A DNA stretch of 64,000 nucleotides. Source: Yponomeuta sedellus (Eukaryota; Arthropoda; Insecta; Lepidoptera; Yponomeutidae). Position 1 is the stretch's first letter. Each line of letters begins with the position of its first letter. Below are positions 33,901-42,356 of this stretch, piece by piece. A program made the translations under genes and the position numbers. A model generated the notes under the pieces. That model was not told where the DNA came from and made no database searches. It saw only the letters and a list, made by a program, of their open reading frames with translations. The stretch is taken from assembly GCA_934045075.1 (NCBI GenBank), contig OW203730.1, positions 6,460,785 through 6,524,784 of the forward strand, in the 5' to 3' direction.

Positions 33901-36900
33901 TATGATTTAATTAAAAATACTTTTTAGAATTTTTGCTGTTCTTTTAGTATAAGACCAAAAGTCCTGGCCCGAGTCAGGGGAAGCCTGAGCCCCTGGGACC
34001 CTACATAAAAGAGGTTATTGTTTTTACCTCTAGACTAACTAAATATTGTAATAAAAACGTCATTCTTACCACTTTTATTTGTGGGTCCGGCAACATTCCT
34101 TTTACAGTTACAGTCTATTTATCCTTACTTGTCCAATTAAGTAAAGAAGATTGAAACCTCAAAATGGAGATTTGATGCCAAAACTAAATATTTTCTCGCA
34201 AGTTCATGAACTTTGTTTATAAAATTGACAGCGCGTTGTCCAAAATAGTGTTGCAGGTTACTTAATTTATGGTAATATTAGAATGTTGTTTACTGGAATG
34301 GACAAGTAAGAATAAACAGACTGTACATTGTATTTTTACAGTCACGAAAGTTTTAGGCGTGGGGCACATAGAAACTCGTGGGACGAGGACGCAGAAAACA
34401 CGTGAGAAACAGGGCGAGGACACAAGTCTTTTCAGACTCGTGTCCTCGCCCCGTCTTGACGGTTTGAGCTATGTCCGAATGCTTCAGTACATTTTCTATG
34501 AGAGTGAAATGAAAGGACGCCGCGTCCCAAATCCTCCGTGACCTGAAAGTAAATTAAGTTAAAGTATTCCATCACTTGAAATCTGCGGTGGGCACGCGAG
34601 GTAATTAAGGGCGTTTCTCTGAGAGAAGTCCTGTGCCCTGCGGTGGACTTCTGGGTCTGTGCTCTGCGCCCCTGGACGTATATAAGCCACATAAAACTAG
34701 AACCGATTATATGCAAAAGATTTACCATAATTATTTTCCAAATTACAGAGAGATTTGAGCAAAGCGAACTGGAGAAAAAGAAAATAAGGCCTACGAAGAA
34801 AGTGATCACTGGCCCAGTCATACGGTATCATTCGTTTGCTGTGCCCTTAGGAGACAAATATAGCAAACGGAAAGCTAATCTATTGCCAATGGACACCAGC
34901 CTCAGTGACATCATAAAGAGTGAAGATAGTAAGTTTTTTTCGTCAGTAAGTTTGACAGCATATCAATTTTTACTTTCGTGCTGTCTAGTTACGTTAAGGA
35001 CGATTTTGCAAGCAAAGGTTTTTGTGCTGTTCAGTGGATACAACACGACAAAATGCTATTACTGATTCACTAGTAACCTTGTCGGGTGAATGCAATTCCA
35101 GGTCCTATATTCTGCTGAATGCGGCTATTGTAAATCCACTGTGTTTGACAGATGCACGTAAGAGTAAAGCTTTTTTTTATTTTATGACTTGTATGTCATA
35201 TTTTATATAAAGATAATTATAAAGAGCAGTCTTTTAAGTCGATATCGATATCAACCCTTTGTATGTCCCCACTGCTCGGGCACGGGTCTCTTCCTGCATC
35301 GCAGGAAGGTTAGGCCATACTCCAGCTCGGGCCTTCGACAGAAGCGCTCGTGGCCTAGGCGAACCGAGTGATTGGAATCAAGCACTTGGTTACGCAACAA
35401 CAGACTCGGTCAGGTACAGTATGGGTGAGCGTCCCGTGACTACCGCTAGTGGCATTTTTCCGAGCGCTTCCGTGCTTCGCAAGGCACGTTAAGCCGTTGG
35501 TGCCGGCTGTCATATAATGGCAGTCGTTAAGCCATGTCAGAGGCCTTATGGGCGGCTTGATAACTTCTGACAGTAAGGCTCGCCACTGTCTTACAATCCT
35601 CCACCAACCCGGACTTGGCCCCCGTGGTGGAGTATGGCCTAACCTTCCTGCGATGCAGGAAGAGACCCGTGCCCCAGCAGTGGGGACATACAAGGGTTGA
35701 TAAGGATGTCATATTTCATGTTAGTTCTGAGGAGAACTCTGAGAGAAGCGCTCGGAAAAAATGCCACTAGCGGTAGTCACTCGACGGTCACCCATTCAGT
35801 ATCTGACCACGCCAATCACTCGGTTCCACTAGGCCACGACCGCTTAATTATAACAGAATTACATAATAAAATCTCTTGCGTAATTTGTGGATGACCTAAC
35901 ACATCAAGAATTTCAGCTAAAATGTTACTGACATTCCTTGTTTCAGAACTCGTGAACAAAAGTGACGTCAGCATGACGGACGTCGCAAAAAAAGAGGATA
36001 AACCAGAGGATAAACCAGAGGATAAAAGTGTTCCAAGCGAAGAAGAGGGAAAGTTTACGAGGCCACAAATAGACGTCATCGGTCCGGACGAAGACATCAA
36101 AGTCTCTGATGTGACAACGTAAGTTATTACACTAGCGCCACCATTTAAAGAGTAGGGAAATATGGGTACTTCAAATAGATTAAAGTGGCATTGCTTTCAT
36201 ACTGTAGAAGACACAGAAAAACCCAAGAATGATTTCAAAATATCGATCGAATTTCGAAAGGCATAATAAAATCCTGGGTTTTCGGGGTCCTAAAACGTGC
36301 GAAAAATCGAGTTACGCTAATAATAAAAAAACACAGTGGATCTGGTATCTTCATTGAATACTTAACGTTTTCTGCAAATGGTGTAGATGCATAGAAAAAT
36401 ATTTTTAAAAGATAACTCAGAAAACCGTTCATACATTATGTTTTACGTGCAAGTTGTGACGTCTTCGGTCCACCTGACTGAAGTATCGATATAGTTAGAA
36501 TATTTTCGGGGCTTAATCGCGTAGTAATTTATTGCTTTTTAGCATCCGTAGTATCTTCATTGGTGGACAGAGCCTATGCATTGTGTGACCCGGAATTTAT
36601 ACATGAAGAACTGTCACATGTACAAGGGGTACTTAAGAAGAATGGCTATGGGGTGAAGGGCATGTATCAGAGGCGTACAAGTAGGGTAAAGAGGGATGAC
36701 GTTCCGAGGGAGCGAGCATACTTGCCGTACATTAGGGGAGTGACGGACAAAGTCGGTTCTTTGCTAAAGAAGTATGCAATCAAGACAGTTTTCACTCCAC
36801 TGCTCAAGATAGCAGCGCAGGTAGGAACAGTCAAGGACACCATACCCTATCAAACACCAGGTGTGTACAAAGTCGATTGCAGTTGCGGTAGTTCTTATAT

Positions 36901-39093
36901 CGGACAAACTACATTGCTGAAAGAGTCAAGGAACATATCGCAGCTGTCAAAAACCGCCAGGTGGTAAAGTCAGCGATAGCGGAACATCTTCTTGAATCAG
37001 GATCAAACCACTGGATAGAATTGCACAAACCATCGGTGCTTTCCAACGATCGCCATTATTATAGCCGAATTGTGCGTGAAGCGGTTGAAATTAAGAAACA
37101 CAAAAATTTTAATCGGGAATGTGGTTTCAAACTGTCGCAAACGTGGGATCCGGTCATCAAGATGTGTTTGAGTTGAAGAAAGTAGCATGGCTTATCGTCC
37201 GACATTGTCAGTGTAGTGTGTCGCAACCCTAATAGTGCTTTGTGATAGCTGATTGAGGGTAGTCTGAAACCTCATCAGCCGAAGATGCGAACGGGTGCCA
37301 GCCATCAGTCTTCTCGTGACCACGATGACTGTAACGTCGTCGAAACGTCGAGGTTAAATAGCAATAAATTACTACGCGATTAAGCCCCGAAAATATTCTA
37401 ACTATGTGTACAAGTCGCGAAAGTTTAAAATATAAAGTATCGATTCCACTAAAACACTCCTCAAATAGTTCCCCGCTATCGGTATGATTCCACTAAAACA
37501 CCCCTCAAGTGCAGTTTAAATAGTCCATGGTAATGTTTTCCCCTTTACCACAAAATACTTGGACTGCATTTCAGGAGTGTAGTAAGGAATCATGTTTTTT
37601 ATAAATAGCATTGTACGTTTATAACCGGTTTTTAGATAATTAAGTCAGTCTAAGCACCGCAGCTGTTGCTGAGTAGATATCTATATATTGTAGTTATACA
37701 TACAAAAGTTGTTATACACTGGCAATAACGATTTGTAGTATAACTAATTATAATAAGAATCAAACCTCGAAACAAACCAGATACGGTTTTAGGAGGTCCA
37801 AATCCACTTACGGAAAGGATAACAGATATACACGTTGATCCGCCCTGCGTCACACGAAACAAGTCTATTTATCCCCATGTAATAAATACTGGTATAAATG
37901 TAGTACTTGTTTGCACCATCGCGCGCGTCGAGCGCTAGAAGGGTTAAATAAAAAGCCTCTTAGGGGTAAGCAGAGATACCTCTTCAGAGTAAGAAAATTT
38001 TTTTTACATTCCACAATTCTGGGTAATTATTGTAGAGTGCTTTTTTTTGTTTAGATTAGAATTCAGTTTTTCACAAATGTTGGGCAAACAAAATTGCAGA
38101 TTTAGAATCTTTCCAACCAATAATAGCCACACCAAAGTGAAAATATACAATACCTCCACAGCACCAAAAAAGAAGACAAACCAAAGAAGAAGAAGGAATA
38201 TTCCAACGATTTCTACGAGAGGACACTAATCTCTTTCGAGAACGACATTCACGATAAGGCTTTCAACGAGGCCTTTCCTCAGCGGCAGCCTAAGCGGAGA
38301 CGTCTCATGCTGTGTGCGGTTACCAAGTGAGTGGTTTGTCCTAGGAATAGCTCATCAACTAAACTGGAACACTAGTCAAGGCACACTGACACAGAGTCGA
38401 AGCGCATCGAAAATAGATGCTTTGATGTGCTAACATGACACAAAGTCGAAACGCATCGAAGATTGACGCTTCGATGTGCTAACTAACATGACACCGAGTC
38501 GAAGAGCATCGAAGATTGATTCTTCGATGTGCTAACATTACACAGAGTTGAATCGCATCGATTCAAATCATACGTTTCAAAATAACACTGCAGTCGGTAG
38601 TAACCTGCATGCCCAGCGTGGGGATTATGGGCATTACCCCCTATGATAGCACAACGTGGCGCTTTTTAGGGGAGGGCTATATCCAGCAGTGGACTATATA
38701 GCCTGACGACGACGACGGTAGTGTATGGACACAAATCTGCATTGATTTCGAGAACATCATCTTCATCATCAGCCCGTTTCTGCCCACTGCTAGCCTTTTC
38801 CCTATTACACCGTTTTTTGCGGTCTCGCCTTTCGCATCCCACTGTCGATTTGCACATTGTCCAGAACCTGTGTAACGTTTTCTGCGCGTGCCTTTTCCAG
38901 ACAGCCGGCCCGCTACATAGATCCGGTCACGAAGCTCCCGTACTCCTGCGTGGACGCGTTCCGGATCATTCGCGAGGCCTACTACCAACAACTAGAGGCC
39001 CGCGGCGACCGATCGGACCCGAAGGTCGCCGAGTGGCTCCAGTGGCGGCAAGCGGACAAGAAGTCCAGATACGTGCAGCTCAATGTCAAATAG
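24976..39093 (+). CDS. YL-1: YL-1 / Vps72 homologue, H2A.Z-binding subunit of SWR1/SRCAP/Tip60 complexes (complete, 8 exons)
   Basis: CDS = join(24976..25106, 26037..26160, 31984..32131, 33017..33199, 34749..34928, 35947..36118, 38162..38326, 38901..39093): 1296 nt, 431 residues plus TAG, every junction GT-AG and in phase. Residues 6-34 carry the signature RRSNAGNRMAKLLNEEEEDD followed by FYKTTYGGF. An acidic stretch (VVDSDFDIDEDDE) follows, matching the H2A.Z-H2B-binding N-terminus of the family. Exon 4 has GRKSIRQSTAVKSAET and PTQEELLAEAVITEEENLKS. Exon 5 has GPVIRYHSFAVPL. Exons 7-8 have the conserved RTLISFEND and the YL1_C domain (YIDPVTKLPYSCVDAFRIIR). The family helps exchange H2A for H2A.Z in the nucleus. 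Length fits the family. Introns 1, 2 and 6 carry transposons, but no exon is damaged. Exon 6 has three EDKP units, a short in-frame tandem gain. Confidence 0.97.
25275..25834. mobile_element. MITE-like element in YL-1 intron 1
   Basis: CAGTCTGGCGTCAGT at 25275 is mirrored by ACTGACACCAGACTG ending at 25834. Secondary internal mirrored copies lie at about 25296-25320 and 25337-25365. No open frame. About 560 bp, superfamily uncertain. Confidence 0.65.
26446..26690 (+). pseudogene. Harbinger transposase N-terminus (HARBI1-like), truncated
   Basis: The frame starts MDNLLDFIGDFEGLEDLDFL and continues RRPRIYRERSDFFAKYDD, VYFVKRYRLYKQTVLFLLNK, the start of HARBI1-like nucleases before the DDE core. 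It ends at a donor-like GTTTGT at 26691. No following exon with the catalytic residues is found before the Gypsy-like insertion or after it. Confidence 0.75.
26995..29919 (+). pseudogene. Gypsy-like gag-pol: gag, zinc knuckles, protease, RT, RNase H, start of integrase
   Basis: 974 residues. Gag about 1-205. Two zinc knuckles at 213-245 (the second is C-x2-C-x4-H-x4-C, CHTCKRTGHIARMC; the first is variant). Protease with VDSGAAYTII near 295. Reverse transcriptase about 425-600 with FTKLDLKEAF and an LIDD active-site box (Ile in place of the more common Tyr-x or Val position). RNase H near 715-840 (TCDASEYGVGAVL, YTDHKPLLGI). The frame ends at an in-frame TAA at 29917 inside the integrase zinc-binding region, after HETHDG and FWWPGLDN. 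Resembles K02A2.6-like Ty3/Gypsy polyproteins. Confidence 0.88.
29926..30804 (+). pseudogene. Gypsy-like integrase, downstream part in same frame
   Basis: In the same frame as the upstream gag-pol and separated by one stop codon. It begins with the Cys pair of the integrase zinc finger (CESCQQTR). The DDE core follows: HVDFAGPYQGKIFFIVVD, LVSDNGTAFTSEEF and SSNGQAERMV. It ends in a C-terminal domain (FLVKMENGPLVCRHINQLRR). The catalytic residues look intact, so the stop is the only coding break I see in the polyprotein. Confidence 0.88.
31355..31983. other. Rest of YL-1 intron 2; nothing recognised
   Basis: AT-rich sequence between the Harbinger end and exon 3, with no repeat end or exon I can support. 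A short mirrored AAGAATC region lies near 31400-31430. Confidence 0.4.
32646..32900 (+). repeat. SINE copy 2 (5S-headed family, head missing) in YL-1 intron 3
   Basis: Body and tail only: GGCATGTTAACCCGTTGGTGCC, GCAGTCGTTAAGC, CATCCCGGACTTGGCCCCCA and CCCCAGCAGTGGGGATATAC, ending near TTGATATCGATCGATATC. 5' truncation is typical of retroposed copies. Confidence 0.75.
33200..34748. other. YL-1 intron 4; minor repeats
   Basis: Contains an AACATAACAT-type simple repeat at 33428-33492 and a foldback-like GAGTCTGAAAAG/CTTTTCAGACTC region near 34380-34450 (ACAAGTCTTTTCAGACTCGTGTCC). A repeat piece at about 34570-34660 (GGTGGGCACGCGAGGTAATT) also occurs inverted near 15600-15640. No extra exon supported. 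Confidence 0.45.
35237..35335 (-). repeat. SINE tail fragment, minus
   Basis: Inverse of the 5S-headed SINE tail (TATGTCCCCACTGCTCGGGC, CTTCCTGCATCGCAGGAAGG). It directly abuts a full plus copy. Confidence 0.7.
35338..35702 (+). repeat. SINE copy 3 (5S-headed family), near full length, in YL-1 intron 5
   Basis: Head with GAAGCGCTCGTGGCCTAG, GGTTACGCAACAACAG, CGGTCAGGTACAGTATGGGT. Body with GTGACTACCGCTAGTGGCAT and GGCACGTTAAGCCGTTGGTG. Tail with CCCCAGCAGTGGGGACATAC, AAGGGTTGATA. This is the best reference copy in the window. Confidence 0.8.
35740..35848 (-). repeat. SINE head fragment, minus
   Basis: Inverse head with ATGCCACTAGCGGTAGTCAC, GGTCACCCATTCAGTATCTG, CACTCGGTTCCACTAGGCCA. With the minus tail at 35237 it brackets the plus copy, but the middle (~190 bases) of the minus copy is missing. 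Confidence 0.7.
36140..36480. repeat. Dispersed repeat (partner at 43270-43570)
   Basis: Order of shared segments: GTGGCATTGCTTTCATACTG / GTGCCATTGCTTTTATACCA, GGGGTCCTAAAACGTGCGAA-like, TCATTGAATACTTAACGTTTTC, TTACGTGCAAGT. Diverged, same orientation. It ends just before the Penelope-like remnant. Confidence 0.55.
36491..37405 (+). mobile_element. Penelope-like element remnant framed by a perfect 46-bp inverted repeat, in YL-1 intron 6
   Basis: 36491-36536 and 37360-37405 are exact inverses (start ATAGTTAGAATATTTTCGGG). Between them lies the 3' part of a Penelope-like ORF and a 3' UTR. Inverted terminal pieces and 5' truncation are typical of this class. I see no target duplication. Confidence 0.8.
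36560..37176 (+). pseudogene. Penelope-like RT C-terminus and GIY-YIG endonuclease, frameshifted
   Basis: 36560-36967 reads YLPYIRGVTDKVGSLLKKYA, then GVYKVDCSCGSSYIGQT, which is the GVYxxxC...YIGQT core of Penelope GIY-YIG nucleases. A one-base-type shift just after YIGQT (near 36905) moves the continuation (VVKSAIAEHLLESGSNHWIE, YYSRIVREAVEI) into another frame that runs to a stop at 37176. The reverse-transcriptase catalytic part is missing. Confidence 0.85.
37406..38161. other. Rest of YL-1 intron 6; no exon seen
   Basis: Contains an approximate direct repeat (CCACTAAAACAC at 37446 and 37490) and nothing coding that fits YL-1. The acceptor at 38160-38161 is set by phase and by the conserved RTLISFEND segment. 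Confidence 0.4.
38385..38565. repeat. Tandem repeat, ~50-bp unit, in last YL-1 intron
   Basis: Unit contains GACACAGAGTCGAAGCGCAT, CGAAAATAGATGC, TTTGATGTGCTAACATGA. About 3.3 imperfect copies, each with an internal mirrored CATCGAAG/CTTCGATG pair, so each unit can form a small hairpin. Confidence 0.8.
38600..38715 (+). repeat. LINE-like 3' tail (CGACGA family), copy 1
   Basis: GCCCAGCGTGGGGATTATGG, GCATTACCCCCTATGATAGC, CAACGTGGCGCT, GGGGAGGGCTATATCCAGCA, ending CCTGACGACGACGACGG. Other copies at 39828-39870 (partial, minus), 39955-40137 (minus), 40423-40612 (plus) and 59965-60130 (minus). Confidence 0.75.
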
Positions 39094-39825
39094 ACATTCG
39101 GCTCTTGGAATAAGGTGGAGTGTTCTTTGTGACGTTAGTAACGGTGCGTCGACGCCACTGTTGATTTTTGTGGAGCATGTTATTGTACAGCTTGGGGAAA
39201 TAGTAGATATCGGATGTTAATCCCGACGGATACTTTAACCATTTAAAACTGGCCTTCGCATTCACACTCAATGAGATGATTTACACAGCGTCCAGGGCAT
39301 GTGTTGCGACACGATAGGCACCGACTTCTTCAGGTTATTATGATGGGCATGATTTGAGGGAACGACGAGTGTTGACTGGAACCGGCGTGCGTGCATGCAA
39401 CGACTTATGAACGTTGATGAAACGAAGGTGATCTGTCAGGATCGTGGCAAGTGGCAGTCCCTGGTATCTGCCTACCCCTCTGGGATACAGGCGTGAGGTT
39501 ATGTATGTATGAGTGTTGGAAGAAGGAAGTCGTGGCTCAGAAACATCAGGGAAAGGACGGATGTAGGCGTCGACGACCTGTTGCGCTTGGCAACGAACGA
39601 TGGAGAATATACACAGCTGACGGCCAACCTCCATTAGTGGAGAGGCAAAGGAAGGAGAAGAAGTAGCACTGTAACTCACACTAGATGGGTAAAGAGACTA
39701 CTGGGTCCCTTAACCCTTAATAACACATTAATAACAAACGGAGTTTTGACTGTTCTACGTTGACAGTTTAAATAACGCCTGCTGATATAGAAAGAAGCTC
39801 CATAAACAGCGCTGTGGGTGCACTA
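39094..39825. other. Downstream of YL-1; repeat-like, no gene
   Basis: The stretch at 39430-39510 (CCCTGGTATCTGCCTACCCC, GGGATACAGGCGTGAGGTTA, TGTATGTATG) is a LINE-like tail of a kind also near 19140. No open frame with a recognised domain. The YL-1 3' UTR lies somewhere in the first part, but no AATAAA stands out. Confidence 0.45.
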
Positions 39826-39885
39826 TCTTCTTCTTCAGGCTATATTAGTCCACTGCTGGACATAGCCCTCCCACCGACGCCACCG

Positions 39886-40677
39886 ACGTCCTATCCACGT
39901 TCCACCAAACAGCAAACAAAACACAACATACCTAAAAAGCAGAAAGTCGTCGTTGTTGTCGTCAGGCTTACTAGTTCGCTGCTGGACATAGCCCTCCTCT
40001 AAAGAGCGCCACGTTGTGCCATCATTGGGGGGTAATGCCCATAATCCCCACGCTGGGCATGCGTTTGGGATCGCAGTTCGGTGGAATTGTACTGCAGGGG
40101 GCGCTGCTGCCCACCCCTTAGTCGCCTTTTACAACACCCGCGGGAAGAATTTGGGTTGGTGCTATTCTCCAGGCCGACACCACACAGCACGGGTGCACGA
40201 TAAGTCCTTATAATAGTTAAGTTCGTAAATTTTGGATTCGAAGACAAGTATTTTAGAGGACTCTCGATGCTCGTTCATCTAAAGAGTCTAATCGTGATCA
40301 TTCACGAAGGAAATTAAGGTACATAATTAAGTCTACTTAATTAACTATTCGGAGACTATGATTTCAAAGTACAGACTTTCTGCTTTGGCAGTATATTGTG
40401 TTTTTTTTTGTCCAGGCGACTAAGGGACACAAACCGGGGGGTGGGCAGTAGCGCCCCCTGCAGTACGATTCCACCGAACTGCGATCCCCAACCCGCATGC
40501 CCAGCGTGGGGATTATGGGCATTACCCCCTACGATAGCACAACGTGGCGCTCTTTAGGGGAGGGCTATGTCCAGCAGCGAACTAGTAAGCCTGACGACAA
40601 CAACGACGACGACTTTCTGCTTTTTAGGTATGTTGTGTTTTGTTTGCTGTTTGGTGGAACGTGGATAGGACGTCGGT
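39886..40677. repeat. Large inverted repeat, ~250-bp arms, ~285-bp spacer
   Basis: Left arm 39886-40137, right arm 40423-40677. The outer part (CGACGTCCTATCCACGTTCC, ACCAAACAGCAAACAAAACA) is not part of the LINE-like tail, yet is mirrored too. Inner parts are two opposed copies of the CGACGA-tailed repeat. Differences are few, including small gaps near the spacer. Confidence 0.85.
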
Positions 40678-40918
40678 AAACGCAATCGATTAAAATAACA
40701 GTTGGCACTTCTAAGAAATGACACTAGCGCCACGTATGGAAAACTAGATTGTTAAGCGAGGGTCGAATGAATCAATTCTCGAGGTATTTAAGACTTTGAG
40801 TTACTCTCTAGGGAGGGAAACAGCATTTTCCACCCGATAATCAGGTCAAAACAACACTACTTTCCGAGTATAAGATATGAAAAGAAACATGCCTTTTTTA
40901 CAGATTGTGAAAAAAAGA

Positions 40919-41113
40919 GTCTGAGCGATCTCTCAATTATGTTAATAAGTGATTTTTGGACCCAGGCCCGAGTACCTAGGGTTACGGACCTGGGACAAGA
41001 TAGCACAAAAACGGCCGTTTTTGGCGTTAATGCTAACCGTGGTTTTCGCCTCAGGTTCACGGATACGGGTCCTAAAAATCACTATTAACATGATTGAGAG
41101 ATTGGTCTGACAC
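40919..41113. mobile_element. Foldback MITE-like element (related sequence at 45005-45150)
   Basis: GATCTCTCAATTATGTTAAT and AGTGATTTTTGGACCC are mirrored by GGGTCCTAAAAATCACT and ATTAACATGATTGAGAGAT. 45005-45150 shows the same ends (TCTCTCAATCACATCAATAG, GGTCCTAAAAATCACTG) in a diverged copy. Confidence 0.65.
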
Positions 41114-41381
41114 TTTTTGCAAAGACGATGTGTAAAAAAAGATGTCCCTACATTCGTGGAGATTCTGTTACTGCATTAATAATGATAATTATCATTAAAG
41201 AAGTATAGATAGACTGAAAGACAACATTTTATTTTCCATAAACATGGAAATTGCACGAGCCAAAAAAATATTTAAGTATTTTTTTTGGTTTTTCATTTCT
41301 GTCCACGTTTTATGGTAAATAGACAGTATACGTAATACAGAGTATTGTAAAGAGGTTCGAAATTTCGCTGATGCCGGTGTG

Positions 41382-41490
41382 TCGCCCATTAGCTCAGTTG
41401 GAAGAGCGCTGGCACGGATAGCCAGAGGTGGCGGGTTCCAATCCCGGCATGGGTGGAATTCTTAGCCTCTAAATAGGTTTTTAAAATAGA
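41382..41490 (+). repeat. tRNA-derived SINE (tRNA-like head, not a functional tRNA)
   Basis: GCCCATTAGCTCAGTTGGAA is a good D-arm with box A. CTGGC-ACGGATA-GCCAG folds as an anticodon arm with GGA in the anticodon place. GGGTTCCAATCCC is an altered T-arm. The residue before the anticodon is C, not the near-universal T, and box B has lost the G of GGTTCGA. A body AGCCTCTAAATAGGTTTTTA follows, shared with 54092-54116 and 60570-60595, showing a SINE. Confidence 0.75.
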
Positions 41491-42077
41491 CAGTCGTTTT
41501 GGTATAATTTTAACAATAATTTGTGTAGCAATATGTATTATGTTTCTTCAATAAATGATTGCTTGCTTTAATCTTAGAACAAAACTGTAATTAGGTATAT
41601 AAGAAAATATGCTGATAATTAAGTAGAGATCTCAATATGAAATAGTTTATGTAATTATACCATTTTGTATTTTTAATAAAATATACAGTTCCAATAATAT
41701 TTTTTGTTTTCACTTAATTCGGTGCATTATCCAATTTGTAAAACTCACCTCGAACAAACCAATAATAAACCAGTTACTTTCATGTTTTTATGACTGCAGG
41801 TCATGTAGTAGAATTTGCCATTTTTATAACAATGCCTTCCATGAATTACCACCGATTTCTCACATTATCTATATAAAAATTTGTATCTTTATTTCTCAGT
41901 CCACAAACTAATCGTCATTTAACAGCTGTCAGTTGGCCAAAGTGCATAAAGAACTGACTACGAGAAATCGTAGGTAAGTCAAAAAAGCTACTAGCATCAT
42001 CCTATTCTCATTCGAGGCGAAATTTATGTATTGTATTGTTTTCGAGACAATGGCAGGAATAACAATGTTACATGAAA

Positions 42078-42356
42078 AATAAAACCGACCTCAAAACACG
42101 GCAGTGGTAAAAGCGGAGAAATAATTTACGCAATTACCTTTACATTCGATGTAGCAAAGCTTGGAGCCCCTGCCAAGCACAAGCTCAGGCGTGACTGGGG
42201 TCAAGTGTACAAAAAAAAAGACCAGCGCATTAATTTTGAAAACCGTCTCTAAAATTATTATTACTGTAAATTCATCGAATTTAAAGGTAATTTTTGTCAT
42301 GTCATTTAAATTATTTCTCTATCTAGTGCTGTACTGTTTTGAGGTCGGTTTTTTAA
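42078..42356. mobile_element. MITE-like element with ACCGACCTCAAAAC ends
   Basis: AAAACCGACCTCAAAACACG near 42082 is mirrored by GTTTTGAGGTCGGTTTT near 42336. No coding capacity. Confidence 0.55.

Noticed and set aside
36235..36432. Open frame just before the Penelope-like remnant
   Set aside because: It falls inside a diverged dispersed repeat also found at 43270-43570, without coding signature.
38385..38565. CRISPR-like array
   Set aside because: Contiguous tandem units without unique spacers, in a eukaryotic intron.
39338..39679. 113-codon minus-strand open frame
   Set aside because: It lies on a LINE-like tail region. The translation has no RT motif.
41386..41457. Functional tRNA-Ser (GGA)
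   Set aside because: C precedes the anticodon instead of T, box B is mutated, Ser tRNAs need a long variable arm that is absent, and a SINE body follows.
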